From NCBI GenBank assembly GCA_020860245.1, contig JAJBUQ010000022.1, positions 1 to 39,024 on the forward strand: a stretch of DNA of 39,024 bases, given 5' to 3'. A program made the position numbers and the translations under genes. This DNA comes from Rikenellaceae bacterium (lineage in GTDB: Bacteria > Bacteroidota > Bacteroidia > Bacteroidales > Rikenellaceae). The notes beneath the pieces are model-generated. The model saw only the letters and a program-made list of their open reading frames with translations. It did not search any database and was not told the DNA's origin. How positions within the stretch are numbered: position 1 is the stretch's first letter; every line of letters starts with the position of its first letter. Positions 1 to 9,977 of this stretch are shown in pieces.

Positions 1-44
1 ATGGAAAGGAAGATTACATACTTATGGAAATTAGTTTTAAATAA
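1..44 (+). CDS. possible C-terminal tail of a plus-strand gene cut by the window edge
   Basis: One plus-strand frame is open from base 3 to a TAA at 42-44 and would encode the tail GKEDYILMEISFK. It runs straight into a bidirectional terminator hairpin, which is what one expects at the end of a gene converging on the GH28 gene. Fourteen open codons are weak evidence and the family cannot be recognised. Confidence 0.3.
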   Translation, partial: GKEDYILMEISFK

Positions 45-74
45 GAAAACCTGCGCCTTACCGCAGGTTTTCTT
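43..74. terminator. bidirectional rho-independent terminator
   Basis: A perfect 13-bp stem (43-55 with 62-74) closes a 6-nt loop. The outer pairs are A-rich on one side and T-rich on the other, so it works in both directions. It would end the minus-strand operon finishing with the GH28 gene and any plus-strand gene entering from the left. Confidence 0.8.
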
Positions 75-91
75 ATCGGTCTATATGGGAG

Positions 92-1429
92 CTAATAGAT
101 TTTTTTGCCGTTTACCGTAACATTATCGAGTTTGAAATTTTCTACGTATTCAGCGTGGATTTCAGGTTCTTTCGTAGCTTTAATATTTAAATTTTCAAAA
201 GTAAAATCCTTCAAAACATATTGATCGGAACTGCTGACGTTGAACACTGTCGTACATTCGAATTCGATATTACGCATGGTAACGTTGGTCGCGTAGGACA
301 TCGGGATATCCGTCCGCCCCTTAAGGTCGAAGAACTGGGTCCATGGCTGAATGTAGATAAAATTAGATGCGTTACCGGTTATGTCCTCTACCGTAATATA
401 TTCGTAGTTCTGCGGGGTGTCCGGACGCATTTTGAGCCAAAGCAGGCGCTGTGCGTGATCGACCTGTATTCTTCTGAGAACGATGTTATGATTGTAGATA
501 GACTCGCTTCCCAAAGTAAGCGCGCCGTGGCAGAATCCGTACACGCAGTCTTCAATTATAATATTCCTATTGCCTCCGTTGTTTGGGTCTTGGTCCGCAG
601 TTGGGCCTTTGCCGCCCTTAAGCGCAACTGCATCGTCGTTCACAGACATGTAGCAGTTTTTTATGAGCACGTTCGTGCAGGCGTCGATATCTACTGCATC
701 GGTGCTGGGGGCTTTTACAGGTTTCTCAGGCGATAAGATATGCAGGTCCAGAAGTTTTACATTTTCGCATTTATAGAGATGTGTAGTCCAGAACGGAGAA
801 TTCTGTAAATAAACGCCAGAGATAGTAACATCCTTGCTGTTTGAGATGTAAACAAGACGCGGACGCTGTTCGTCCATATTCGTACATGCCGGATTCCAAT
901 CTCTTCTTAGCCAGAACGCCTTCCAGTAGCGCAGTCCGTTTCCGTCGATAATACCGTTGCCCGATATGGTGAATCCGTCCACATTGTCCGCATTTATTAA
1001 CGCTGCGAAATATTTTAGCGTCTGTCCCTCAATACGCGTCATAACGACAGGGAAGTTGCTTATATCGTCGCTTCCTTTAAGAATCGCACCCTCTTCGAGA
1101 TGAAGATGGGTTCCGGGTTTAAAAAATAATGAACCGCTAAGATAAGTCCCGGCAGGAATAACTACCACTCCGCCGCCTCCCTGATGCGCGTTATCGATAA
1201 CAGCCTGAATTTTCTCGGTCTGAATAACAGTACTGTCGTTTGCGACTCCGTGATCCGTAATGCGGTAATTTTGTCCGAGTCTCGAAATATCCGGTTTATC
1301 GATCTGCCGGAACCAATCCGGAATAGGCGTACCGTCGGGAAACAAGTCCGGATTCTGGGCAGAGGCGTTCAATTGGACTAATACTGCAAAGAAAATAACT
1401 GCTAAAAATTTCAAGTTTTTAAGGTTCAT
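92..1429 (-). CDS. secreted glycoside hydrolase family 28 protein (polygalacturonase-like)
   Basis: This is a 445-residue right-handed beta-helix hydrolase acting on pectin (polygalacturonan or rhamnogalacturonan). Residues 1-24 are a signal peptide ending in NASAQ, so the protein is exported. The GH28 signature residues are in order: STDAVD near 242-247, the NDD pair at 264-266, CHG at 300-302 (the family's G/C-H-G site) and a basic RLLWLK stretch ending at K333. An N-terminal pectate-lyase-like segment (about 55-100) precedes the helix. The length is normal for the family. It lies 38 nt downstream of the TIGR02757 gene, so it may be read from the murA operon, although its role is unrelated. 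With the acetylesterase at 8716-9960 it suggests pectin use. The exact substrate cannot be told from sequence. Confidence 0.9.
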   Translation of the reverse strand: MNLKNLKFLAVIFFAVLVQLNASAQNPDLFPDGTPIPDWFRQIDKPDISRLGQNYRITDHGVANDSTVIQTEKIQAVIDNAHQGGGGVVVIPAGTYLSGSLFFKPGTHLHLEEGAILKGSDDISNFPVVMTRIEGQTLKYFAALINADNVDGFTISGNGIIDGNGLRYWKAFWLRRDWNPACTNMDEQRPRLVYISNSKDVTISGVYLQNSPFWTTHLYKCENVKLLDLHILSPEKPVKAPSTDAVDIDACTNVLIKNCYMSVNDDAVALKGGKGPTADQDPNNGGNRNIIIEDCVYGFCHGALTLGSESIYNHNIVLRRIQVDHAQRLLWLKMRPDTPQNYEYITVEDITGNASNFIYIQPWTQFFDLKGRTDIPMSYATNVTMRNIEFECTTVFNVSSSDQYVLKDFTFENLNIKATKEPEIHAEYVENFKLDNVTVNGKKIY

Positions 1430-1467
1430 AGTGTTTTATGTTTTTACAAAATAATCAAATTTCCGTT

Positions 1468-2244
1468 TTAAGATAAAAATCCGTCTATTCCTGCACCGAA
1501 CAGGGAGAAATCGTACTTTACAGGATCTTCCGGATCGAAGGTTCTTAAGTTCCTTGTTACCTCGTCTACTGCTTTCCAGTCATTTTGTTTGCGTTTTAGT
1601 AATCCGAGGGCGCGGCTCATATTTCCTGCATGAATATCCAGGGGTAGATATATAGCTGACATGGGGATTTTATTCCACAGCCCGAAGTCCACCCCCCTGT
1701 CGTCGCGCCTCACCATCCAGCGTATATACATGTTCAGACGTTTGCACGCTGATCCTTTGTCTATGGAAGAGAGGTGTCTGCCGACTCGTTTCGGATGTTC
1801 CGGTTCGAAGAATATTTTTCTGAATTCCGAGAGGATTTCAGGGATATTCCCATGTTCGGAATATTTTTTTTCAAAGTATCCGCCTATACCTCCGTGATTT
1901 TTATAAATATATTTCAATGATATGGCAAAACATTTGAAATCATCTCCGTTGAATGTACGGTGTACGAATACCGTCAGCCTGTCCAGATCGCTCTCCGTGC
2001 AATTTACGACGAAGTCGTACGGACTTTCGTCCATCAGGTCGAGCATCCGGTGGGCATTCTTGACGATCGCCTTGCGGTTGCCCCATGCGATAGTCGCAGC
2101 GAGAAATCCCGCGATCTCGATATCTTCCTTTGACGTGAATCTGTGCGGTACCGATATCGGATCGTGTTCGATAAATTCTGGTCTGTTATATTTATCGTGA
2201 AGCCTCTCAAGCAAATCTTTGATTTCTTCTTTATCCATTGTCAT
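1468..2244 (-). CDS. TIGR02757 (DUF2400) family protein
   Basis: This 258-residue protein belongs to a conserved family of unknown biochemical role that is widespread in Bacteroidetes. Recognisable blocks are an N-terminal DPISVPHRF region, the [15 protein letters not shown] block near residues 43-57, and a C-terminal [24 protein letters not shown] block followed by [14 protein letters not shown], a layout reminiscent of helix-hairpin-helix DNA glycosylase folds. There is no signal peptide or membrane segment, so it is probably cytoplasmic. Its ATG overlaps the stop codon of the upstream ABC ATPase gene (ATGA), indicating translational coupling. A second in-frame ATG lies two codons downstream. 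No function should be assigned beyond the family name. Confidence 0.88.
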   Translation of the reverse strand: MTMDKEEIKDLLERLHDKYNRPEFIEHDPISVPHRFTSKEDIEIAGFLAATIAWGNRKAIVKNAHRMLDLMDESPYDFVVNCTESDLDRLTVFVHRTFNGDDFKCFAISLKYIYKNHGGIGGYFEKKYSEHGNIPEILSEFRKIFFEPEHPKRVGRHLSSIDKGSACKRLNMYIRWMVRRDDRGVDFGLWNKIPMSAIYLPLDIHAGNMSRALGLLKRKQNDWKAVDEVTRNLRTFDPEDPVKYDFSLFGAGIDGFLS

Positions 2245-2894
2245 TCGATTATAAGGCCGTCGCGCATGACAATTTTTCTATCCGCCATGTCTGCAAGTCC
2301 TTCGTCGTGGGTCACTATTATCATTGTCTGTCCGAGGCTGTCGCGCAGCTCGAACAGAAGTTTATGCAGTTCGATCTTATTATGAGTATCGAGATTGCCT
2401 GACGGTTCGTCCGCAAGCACTACGGCAGGATTGTTAATCAACGCTCGTGCTATCGCGACTCTTTGCTGTTCTCCTCCCGACAATTCAGTGGGTTTATGGG
2501 TCAGACGGTGGCTCATTCCCAGAATATCGAGCAGTTTTTTCGCCTCCCTCTCGCTGTCGTTTTTATCCCGTCCAGCTATAAACGCAGGTATCATAACGTT
2601 CTCCAGCGCAGTGAATTCCGGTAGAAGATGGTGGAACTGGAATACGAAGCCTATCTTCCTGTTGCGGAACTCCGATAATTTTTTCTCGGATAGCTTATCA
2701 GTGCGGATACCGTCGATAATTATCTCCCCTTCATCCGGACGGCTGAGCGTTCCAAGAATCTGGAGAAGGGTAGTCTTCCCTGCTCCGCTCGCTCCTACAA
2801 TCGAGACAAGTTCTCCCTTTGCGACGTCGAGATTTATTCCTTTAAGTACATCGACCGTTCCGAAGGATTTTTTTATGCCATGCGTGTGTATCAT
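2241..2894 (-). CDS. lolD: ABC transporter ATP-binding protein, LolD/MacB-like
   Basis: This 217-residue ATPase belongs to the family that powers lipoprotein release (LolCDE) or MacB-type export. The Walker A motif GASGAGKTT is at 34-42, the Q-loop [10 protein letters not shown] near 85-94, the signature [15 protein letters not shown] starts at 138, Walker [13 protein letters not shown] places the catalytic pair at D162-E163, and the switch His is H196. The SGNLD after Walker B and the F-H-H-L-L-P-E-F segment are typical of LolD. No permease lies nearby, which is common in Bacteroidetes where LolC/E homologues sit elsewhere. It overlaps murA upstream and the TIGR02757 gene downstream by ATGA at both ends, giving a tight three-gene operon. 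The substrate is inferred. Confidence 0.9.
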   Translation of the reverse strand: MIHTHGIKKSFGTVDVLKGINLDVAKGELVSIVGASGAGKTTLLQILGTLSRPDEGEIIIDGIRTDKLSEKKLSEFRNRKIGFVFQFHHLLPEFTALENVMIPAFIAGRDKNDSEREAKKLLDILGMSHRLTHKPTELSGGEQQRVAIARALINNPAVVLADEPSGNLDTHNKIELHKLLFELRDSLGQTMIIVTHDEGLADMADRKIVMRDGLIIE

Positions 2895-4195
2895 ACTCTT
2901 CTAATATCTGCTCCAATAGCATTAAGTCGCCCGTCTATGTTCTGGTATCCCCTGTCAATTTGTTCTATATTCTGTATTATACTTTTACCCTCTGCGGACA
3001 ATGCCGCGATAAGGAGCGCGACCCCCGCACGTATATCGGGTGAGGTCATCACGGTAGGTCTGAGTTTCATCTCCTTGTTGTGTCCTATTACGGTCGCTCT
3101 GTGCGGATCGCAAAGAATTATCTGCGCCCCCATGCCTATCAGTTTATCCACGAAGAACAGACGGCTCTCGAACATCTTCTGGTGGATCAACACCGAACCT
3201 TTGGCCTGCGTCGCGACAACTACAAATACCGACAGAAGATCCGGAGTGAGTCCCGGCCACGGAGCGTCGTCTATGGTCATTATGGAGCCGTCGATAAAAC
3301 TCTCTATTTCATAGTGGTCGTGTCGCGGTATAAATATATCGTCCCCTGCACGGTCAATTTTTATGCCCATCCGGCGGAATTGCGACGGAATTATCCCTAA
3401 ATTGTCGTAAGAGACGTTCTTAATAGTAATTTCAGATCCGGTGATTGCCGCCATACCGATAAAACTTCCTATCTCGATCATGTCCGGAAGCATGGTATGC
3501 TCCGCGCCATTGAGAGAAGATACTCCTTCGATTGTGAGCAGGTTTGACGCGATACCTGTAATCTTCGCGCCCATACGGTTGAGCATTTTACAAAGCTGTT
3601 GAATATAAGGTTCACATGCCGCATTGTAAATCGTCGTCGTTCCTTCCGCAAGAACCGCAGCCATGATTATATTCGCGGTTCCGGTAACGGATGCCTCGTC
3701 GAGAAGCATATAGCACCCTTTGAGTTTCTGTGCTTTAACGGTGTAGAATGCCGTATCAGTATCGAAATTGAACTTCGCTCCCAGCTTCTCGAATCCGATA
3801 AAGTGCGTGTCGAGCCTCCTGCGGCCAATTTTATCGCCGCCGGGCTTAGGGATATAACCGACTCCGTAACGTGCGAGAAGAGGTCCTATAAGCATGACCG
3901 AACCCCTAAGGCGCGAAGCCTTCCTGCTGTAATCCTCGGTCTGAAGGTAATCGAGATTCACATTCTCCGCCTTAAATGAATAGGTCGTCTCGTCGAGCTT
4001 CTCCACTTCGACCCCCAAATCGTCAAGAAGGTCGATAAGCTGAAGCACGTCGGAGATGGCAGGTATATTATTCACAATGATTTTTTCGTTTGTAAGCAGT
4101 ACCGCACATAGTATTTGAAGAGCCTCGTTCTTAGCTCCCTGCGGTACCAGTTCGCCTTTGAGCGGATTGCCTCCGCGGACTTCGAATGTCGCCAT
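2891..4195 (-). CDS. murA: UDP-N-acetylglucosamine 1-carboxyvinyltransferase
   Basis: MurA catalyses the first committed step of peptidoglycan synthesis, transferring enolpyruvate from PEP to UDP-GlcNAc in the cytoplasm. The 434-residue length is normal. The AKNEALQ motif carries K22. The active-site loop reads [16 protein letters not shown], with Asp121 where most bacteria have Cys. This Asp form is known in Chlamydia, Mycobacterium and Borrelia, where it keeps activity but prevents fosfomycin alkylation. The gene starts the operon. Upstream on the minus strand a TTCG / TACTTTTA pair with a 19-nt gap resembles a Bacteroidetes promoter but is imperfect. The divergent rnr gene starts about 100 nt away. 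Confidence 0.95.
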   Translation of the reverse strand: MATFEVRGGNPLKGELVPQGAKNEALQILCAVLLTNEKIIVNNIPAISDVLQLIDLLDDLGVEVEKLDETTYSFKAENVNLDYLQTEDYSRKASRLRGSVMLIGPLLARYGVGYIPKPGGDKIGRRRLDTHFIGFEKLGAKFNFDTDTAFYTVKAQKLKGCYMLLDEASVTGTANIIMAAVLAEGTTTIYNAACEPYIQQLCKMLNRMGAKITGIASNLLTIEGVSSLNGAEHTMLPDMIEIGSFIGMAAITGSEITIKNVSYDNLGIIPSQFRRMGIKIDRAGDDIFIPRHDHYEIESFIDGSIMTIDDAPWPGLTPDLLSVFVVVATQAKGSVLIHQKMFESRLFFVDKLIGMGAQIILCDPHRATVIGHNKEMKLRPTVMTSPDIRAGVALLIAALSAEGKSIIQNIEQIDRGYQNIDGRLNAIGADIRRV

Positions 4196-4294
4196 AATAT
4201 TACTTTTAGTCTATAAAAGTATAAAAAAGTTCCATAATCCCGAAAGAACGGAGAATCTAATTATTAATTACTAATTTTGCATATATTTAATACG

Positions 4295-6439
4295 TTGAAA
4301 GTGAAAAAGAACAAGAAAACAAAAACAATAAATACCGGAGAAATAAGGAATTACCTCGAGACTTTTTTCAGGAACAATCCCCTCCGGTCATATACGGTCA
4401 AAAATCTTTGCACAAGACTCAGAATTTCATCGCAGGAAGAGAAGGATGCCGTACGCGCAGTTCTCGAGGAACTCGCTGATAAAGGAATCGTTACGACAAC
4501 CTCCAAAGGTAAATACCAATTCAAACTCGATGAGAAGACAGGGGTTACAGGGGTCGTGGATATGACGGCGTCCGGCGTGGCATACATAATGGTGGACGGT
4601 CAAGACAAAGATATTCTCGTAGAATCGAAGAATGCCCTTCATGCTCTTAATGGCGATACTGTACGAGTTATTCCGTTCCGCAAGCGCCGCAACGGGGTAA
4701 TGGAGGGAGAGATTGTCGAAATAGTACAGAGAACCCAGAAAAAATACGTAGGCGAGATCGAAATCTCCAAGAACCACGCGTTCGTCAAAGTGGACAGCAA
4801 GAAGATGCCCAATGATATTTTTATTCCCGTTCGGGAACTCAAAGGTGCGGAGGACGGATACAAGGTACTCGTCAAGATTACCGACTGGCCCCTTACGATG
4901 AAGAATCCGACGGGTGAGATTATCGACATTCTCAGCAAGGCCGGCGACAACGACACTGAGATGCACGCTATCCTTGCGGAGTACGATCTTCCTTACCGCT
5001 TCACCGAGGAGATTGACGAGGCGGCAAATAATATCGACGGAACTATAACCGAACAGGATTACGCGGAGAGGCGCGACATGCGTTCGGTTCCGACATTTAC
5101 CATCGACCCCGCGGACGCCAAGGACTTCGACGACGCGTTGTCCATCAGGAAGATAAAAGAAGGTATATGGGAGATAGGCGTCCATATCGCCGACGTTACG
5201 CATTATGTCCGTCCTGGGAGCATTATCGATACCGAGGCGACGGAACGCGCGACTTCGGTATATCTTGTGGACAGAACGATTCCGATGCTGCCGGAGAAAT
5301 TATCGAACGAACTGTGCTCTCTCCGCCCCAACGAAGAGAAACTATGCTTCTCCGCGGTTTTTGAGATTGACGAAGATGCAAATATCGCAGGGCAATGGTT
5401 CGGAAGAACAGTAATTTATTCCGACAGAAGATTTACTTATGAAGATGCGCAGCAGGTCATCGAGACCGGAGAGGGGGATATGAAAGAAGAGATTCTTACC
5501 CTCAACAAACTCGCTCAGATAATGCGTCAAAACCGCTTCAAGAATGGATCGATTGCCTTCGAGAGAGACGAGGCGAAGTTCGTGCTGGACGATACCGGCA
5601 AGCCTCTCAGTGTCTACTATAAGACCATGAAGAAATCTAATCAGCTTATAGAAGAATTTATGCTTCTTGCCAACAGGAAGGTAGCGGAGTTCGTCGGCAG
5701 GAAAAAACGCGGCCAGAAGCATGAGAAAACATTCGTTTACCGCGTACATGACGATCCGTCCCCTGAAAAATTGGAAGATTTCAAGAGTTTCATTACGCGG
5801 TTCGGTTACTATATGACTGCGGAGAAGAGCCGCGCGGTAGCCAAAGAGATGAACAAGCTATTGAAAAAAATACACGGCAGACCGGAAGAGAATCTTATAT
5901 CTATCCTCGCCATACGCACGATGGCCAAAGCGGTATATACGACAAATAACATAGGGCATTACGGGCTTGCGTTCGACTACTATACGCATTTCACATCCCC
6001 TATCAGGCGTTATCCGGATATGATGGTGCATCGTTTACTCGCGCAATATCTGGACGGGGGCAAGTCCGCCGATAAGGAATATTATGAGAATCAGTGCGAG
6101 CATTCGTCTGCGATGGAGGTGCGGGCAGCAGAAGCGGAACGTTCGTCTATAAAGTATAAAATGGTCGAATACATGTCCGACAAGATTGGAAACGAGTTCA
6201 CGGGAACCATATCTGGCGTTACGGAATGGGGGATTTATGTCGAACTCAACGAGACCGGAATTGAAGGTATGGTATCGCTAAGGGATATGAACGACGACTA
6301 TTACTATTTCGACGAGATGGCTTACAGCGTGGTAGGACGCCAGAGCGAAAGAAAATTCACTCTCGGAGATACGGTGAAGATAAAAGTAGTCCGCGCTGAT
6401 CTTCAGCGCAAACAACTCGATTTCGAATTGTCGGAATAG
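4295..6439 (+). CDS. rnr: ribonuclease R, 3'-5' exoribonuclease
   Basis: RNase R degrades structured RNA processively from the 3' end. Numbered from the TTG at 4295 the protein is 714 residues: an N-terminal winged-helix region, cold-shock-like domains (about 80-210), the RNB catalytic domain with DPADAKDFDDALS starting near 271 (the four metal-binding Asp residues), and a C-terminal S1 domain from about 635. The start is uncertain. A TTG at 4277 opens the frame but lies inside a TAATTTTG promoter -7 box (4272-4279), so TTG 4295 or GTG 4301 is more likely. There is no ATG near the beginning. The gene ends in TAG, showing that TAG is a real stop here. Confidence 0.92.
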   Translation: MKVKKNKKTKTINTGEIRNYLETFFRNNPLRSYTVKNLCTRLRISSQEEKDAVRAVLEELADKGIVTTTSKGKYQFKLDEKTGVTGVVDMTASGVAYIMVDGQDKDILVESKNALHALNGDTVRVIPFRKRRNGVMEGEIVEIVQRTQKKYVGEIEISKNHAFVKVDSKKMPNDIFIPVRELKGAEDGYKVLVKITDWPLTMKNPTGEIIDILSKAGDNDTEMHAILAEYDLPYRFTEEIDEAANNIDGTITEQDYAERRDMRSVPTFTIDPADAKDFDDALSIRKIKEGIWEIGVHIADVTHYVRPGSIIDTEATERATSVYLVDRTIPMLPEKLSNELCSLRPNEEKLCFSAVFEIDEDANIAGQWFGRTVIYSDRRFTYEDAQQVIETGEGDMKEEILTLNKLAQIMRQNRFKNGSIAFERDEAKFVLDDTGKPLSVYYKTMKKSNQLIEEFMLLANRKVAEFVGRKKRGQKHEKTFVYRVHDDPSPEKLEDFKSFITRFGYYMTAEKSRAVAKEMNKLLKKIHGRPEENLISILAIRTMAKAVYTTNNIGHYGLAFDYYTHFTSPIRRYPDMMVHRLLAQYLDGGKSADKEYYENQCEHSSAMEVRAAEAERSSIKYKMVEYMSDKIGNEFTGTISGVTEWGIYVELNETGIEGMVSLRDMNDDYYYFDEMAYSVVGRQSERKFTLGDTVKIKVVRADLQRKQLDFELSE

Positions 6440-6526
6440 AAGATTGTCTGGTAATTATCGCCTATATTCGCTCGGAAGCACTGTTTTTCCGGAGGTTTTA
6501 TTAACTTTAAAGAAAAAAACGGATAT

Positions 6527-8575
6527 ATGGCAGAAGAAAATATAGTATACGGACATCTCGGAATGGTAGAGAAGGACCCATGGCTCTTACCGGACGAGGC
6601 GGAGCTTATGGATAGGTATGACCTTTACAGACAGCGCCTCGCCGAGATAGAGGCAGGGTCGGGAAGCATAGTCGATTTTGCAAACGGATATAAATATTAC
6701 GGATTCAATTATTCTTACGAAGATAAAGGTTGGTGGTTCCGGGAATGGCTGCCAGCCGCGCGGGAAGTATATCTTTTCGGGGATTTTAACGACTGGAACA
6801 AGAAAGAAATTCTCCTCGAACGGACGTATAACGGCAACTGGGAGGTATTCTTTCCGGACAGCGAATTCGGCAATCGATTGGTACACGGTTCGGAGGTCAA
6901 ATTGCTTGTAAACGGCTGCGACGGAAGCTGGCTCGAACGTATACCGTCGTATATAAGAAGGGCGGTAGAAGATCCCGCGACACATAATTATAACGGACAG
7001 CTTTGGGCTCCGGAGAAGGAGTTCGACTGGACCGGCGACAGCTTTGATATTCGGACCGTAGGGTCTTTGCTAATCTATGAATGCCATATGGGAATGGCTC
7101 AGGAAGAAGCAAAGGTCGGTACCTATAACGAATTCACAGAAAAAATACTGCCTCGCATCAAAGAAGAGGGATATAATGCAATACAGTTGATGGCCATCGC
7201 AGAGCATCCGTATTACGGCAGTTTTGGTTATCACGTCTCCAATTTTTTCGCGCCGTCTTCGAGGTTTGGTACACCTGAGGAGTTAAAAAATCTGATAAAA
7301 ACAGCTCACTGCATGGGCATTGCCGTAATAATGGATATAGTGCACTCGCACTTCGTCAAGAATATAAACGAAGGACTTAACAAATTCGACGGCAGCGATA
7401 TATACTCCCCTCCGAAGGAGAAGGGCGATCATCCTCATTGGGATTCCAAACTGTTCGATTACAGCAAAGGGCAAGTCCAGCACTTCCTTCTCTCCAACAT
7501 AAAATACTGGATGGAAGAGTTTCATTTCGACGGATTCCGGTTTGACGGAGTTACTTCGATGATATATAATCATCACGGTTACACGGAGTTCGACGACCGG
7601 AAAAAATTCTTCGATGACACGGTGAACCGCGACGGATTGTTATATCTCACCCTTGCCAATAAACTCATACATTCTATTAAACCGGAGGCAGTGACTATCG
7701 CGGAGGATGTGAGCGGAATGCCCGGAATGTGCTTCACCATTGAGGACGGTGGGGTAGGATTCGATTACAGGCTCGGAATGGCTATCGCGGATTTCTGGAT
7801 TAAACTTCTTAAAGATCAGCACGACGAGAATTGGGATATCTGGGATATGTGGAATATTATGACTAACCGTCTACCGTATGTCAAGACCATCGCTTACTGT
7901 GAATCGCACGATCAGGCGCTGGTAGGAGACAAAACATTGGCCTTCCGTCTGATGGATAAGGATATGTATTTCAATATGAACCGTGCATCGAAGAGTATCG
8001 TTGTGGACAGGGGAATAGCGCTTCACAAAATGATCCGGCTATTCACAATATCGCTCGGAGGACAGGCATATCTTAACTTCATGGGGAACGAGTTCGGGCA
8101 TCCGGAATGGATCGATTTTCCCCGTGCAGGCAATAAATGGAGTTATAACCACGCACGCAGACAGTGGTCGCTTGCGGACAACGGATTCCTCAGATACAGC
8201 TATCTGGCGGAGTTCGACAAGGCGATGGTAGCGCTGGTTAAAAAATACAATGTTCTCGGATCCGGTTACGGATGGAATCTCCAAATGGACGAGAAGAACC
8301 AAACTATAGTCTTCAGCCATAACGATTTGTTATTTGTATTTAATTGGTCTCCGACGAACAGTATTCCGGACTATGCGACGGAGGTGCGGTATCCGGGGCG
8401 TTACAGGATCATACTCTCCACCGACGAGAAGCGGTTCGGAGGAGCGGACAGACTGGACAAGAAGGCGCGGTTCTTCACCTATCCGCATACGTTCCCTGAC
8501 GGAACGGTAAAAAATTATATGCAGATATATAATGTGAACCGCTGTGCGACAGTATATAAGAAACTTGCGAAATAA
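6527..8575 (+). CDS. glgB: 1,4-alpha-glucan branching enzyme (GH13)
   Basis: This 682-residue enzyme introduces alpha-1,6 branches into glycogen. An N-terminal CBM48-like domain (about 60-160, with WFREWLPAAREVYLFGDFN) precedes the GH13 barrel. Catalytic motifs are MDIVHSH near 269-275, GFRFDG with nucleophile D340, TIAEDVSG with acid/base E393, and YCESHDQ with H461-D462. Its length and the GYHVSNFFAPSSRFGTPEELK segment fit the eukaryote-like GH13_8 branching enzymes common in Bacteroidetes, not the longer E. coli type. No other glycogen gene is adjacent. The ATG at 6527 is the first good start. It converges on the acetylesterase gene with a shared terminator. Confidence 0.93.
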   Translation: MAEENIVYGHLGMVEKDPWLLPDEAELMDRYDLYRQRLAEIEAGSGSIVDFANGYKYYGFNYSYEDKGWWFREWLPAAREVYLFGDFNDWNKKEILLERTYNGNWEVFFPDSEFGNRLVHGSEVKLLVNGCDGSWLERIPSYIRRAVEDPATHNYNGQLWAPEKEFDWTGDSFDIRTVGSLLIYECHMGMAQEEAKVGTYNEFTEKILPRIKEEGYNAIQLMAIAEHPYYGSFGYHVSNFFAPSSRFGTPEELKNLIKTAHCMGIAVIMDIVHSHFVKNINEGLNKFDGSDIYSPPKEKGDHPHWDSKLFDYSKGQVQHFLLSNIKYWMEEFHFDGFRFDGVTSMIYNHHGYTEFDDRKKFFDDTVNRDGLLYLTLANKLIHSIKPEAVTIAEDVSGMPGMCFTIEDGGVGFDYRLGMAIADFWIKLLKDQHDENWDIWDMWNIMTNRLPYVKTIAYCESHDQALVGDKTLAFRLMDKDMYFNMNRASKSIVVDRGIALHKMIRLFTISLGGQAYLNFMGNEFGHPEWIDFPRAGNKWSYNHARRQWSLADNGFLRYSYLAEFDKAMVALVKKYNVLGSGYGWNLQMDEKNQTIVFSHNDLLFVFNWSPTNSIPDYATEVRYPGRYRIILSTDEKRFGGADRLDKKARFFTYPHTFPDGTVKNYMQIYNVNRCATVYKKLAK

Positions 8576-8666
8576 CGGGTCATCCGATAACAAATTAGTG
8601 TTGATAAATCGTTCGTAAAGATTTCGAAGAGTTTATCCAAATATTAAAACAGAGGATCTACCAAAT

Positions 8667-8696
8667 CAAATAAGCTGCCTTACGACAGCTTATTTG
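8667..8696. terminator. bidirectional terminator between glgB and the acetylesterase gene
   Basis: Perfect 11-bp stem (8667-8677 with 8686-8696) around an 8-nt loop, with T-rich sequence after it on the plus strand. It sits between two convergent genes and would serve both. Confidence 0.75.
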
Positions 8697-8715
8697 TGTT
8701 TATATATGTAGCATA

Positions 8716-9960
8716 TTAGTCTCCGAGGGGCTTCTCAAGGGATTTACGAGGACTCGCAGGCATATAAAATACTTCCGGATCGTCCGGATATGCAGGATTG
8801 AATCTTACAAAATCTTTAATTACGAATTCGGCAATGTCGAGATCGTTTTCTATGATTCCTTCCACAATCATTTTAGCAAGCTCGTAACTTCCGTAATTAT
8901 TGTGGTGCGTTCCGTCCTGGAATGCTACAGCAGAGCCTTCGGGACCGAGTGCCTCGTAGAACGCTTCGCTCATCTTATTGAGGTCGATGAGTATGACATT
9001 TTCATCTGCGGCGACTTTACGAACCGCATCGATGTAATCCCCGAAGGTATTTCTTACTTTACCGTTCTCATCGAAGCTCCTTCTGTGCATGGAAGTGACC
9101 AGTACCGGAGTAGCCCCTTTTTCACGTGCAGCGTTTACGTACGATTTAAGATCATCGGTGTAAGAGGTCCAAGGACCTATTCCGTCCCCTTTGCGTTTCA
9201 TATCATTGTGGCCGAACTGTATAAACATATAATCACCGGCTTTGATTTGGGACAATACCTTAGCGAGTCTTTTGGACGATCTGAAACTATACAGTGCCTG
9301 TCCCGATTCCGCGTAGTTCGCAACAGCGATGTTAGTGTCGAAGAAGTTTGTAAGCATCTGCCCCCATGAATTCCAGGGTTCTTCGTCCTGGTCTACGACA
9401 GTCGAGTCCCCGGTAAGGAATAGAGTAGTTACATTTTCTGCTTTTTCTATACTTACCGATTCGATAGCGGGATTTTTACCGTTGAATTCCAACGTGAGCT
9501 TATTATCCCAGTCGAGTTTACCGTATTCTCTCGGATTTAAACGGACGGAATCGGTTCCTTCGATCTGCGGGGTTCTTACGTTAATTACGAACTCTTTAGT
9601 TACAGTCTCGCCGGGAGCCGTTCTGACAGCATTCGAGAATAATCTTCTGGACTCGGCTTTTAAAACCGTTTCAGTTTCGTAATCCGTACCTCCGAAGGTT
9701 ACGGTCACTTTATAATTACCCTCCGGAAGGTCTACTGAGAAATAAAACGGTTTGTCGCTTGCAAGAACGTTGTCCTGAAGTCCGGCAGTGGTTCCGAAGT
9801 CTATTCCGTAACCTCTTTGGGGAGAATAGGCTTCGTTCCCTGTCTGTTTGTTTCCGGCTCCGAAGTCGAATTCGTACAGCGGATTTTGTCCGTTCGCCGG
9901 AGTTATGCAGCAGTAGAGGCAGACCAATACAACTGGTAAAAATAAGAGTTTTCTATTCAT
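8716..9960 (-). CDS. secreted rhamnogalacturonan acetylesterase-like SGNH hydrolase (CE12 type)
   Basis: This 414-residue protein has a signal peptide (about 1-24, ending PANGQ), an N-terminal beta-rich carbohydrate-binding-like domain (about 28-165, starting YEFDFGAG), and an SGNH/GDSL esterase domain. The catalytic blocks are FLTGDST with S186, FIQFGHND with N252, and FQDGTHHN with D349 and H352. CE12 enzymes remove acetyl groups from rhamnogalacturonan so that backbone hydrolases can act. It therefore pairs functionally with the GH28 gene 7 kb away, although the two are separated by housekeeping genes. The next gene, rpe, ends only 17 nt upstream in the same direction, so the two may be co-transcribed. 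Confidence 0.9.
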   Translation of the reverse strand: MNRKLLFLPVVLVCLYCCITPANGQNPLYEFDFGAGNKQTGNEAYSPQRGYGIDFGTTAGLQDNVLASDKPFYFSVDLPEGNYKVTVTFGGTDYETETVLKAESRRLFSNAVRTAPGETVTKEFVINVRTPQIEGTDSVRLNPREYGKLDWDNKLTLEFNGKNPAIESVSIEKAENVTTLFLTGDSTVVDQDEEPWNSWGQMLTNFFDTNIAVANYAESGQALYSFRSSKRLAKVLSQIKAGDYMFIQFGHNDMKRKGDGIGPWTSYTDDLKSYVNAAREKGATPVLVTSMHRRSFDENGKVRNTFGDYIDAVRKVAADENVILIDLNKMSEAFYEALGPEGSAVAFQDGTHHNNYGSYELAKMIVEGIIENDLDIAEFVIKDFVRFNPAYPDDPEVFYMPASPRKSLEKPLGD

Positions 9961-9977
9961 ATTCAGATTTAGTTAGA

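Noticed and set aside
221-736. 171-codon plus-strand ORF
   Set aside because: It lies entirely inside the well-supported GH28 gene on the opposite strand and has no protein-like motifs.
4427-5203. 258-codon minus-strand ORF
   Set aside because: It is antisense to the RNase R catalytic region, which has clear family motifs.
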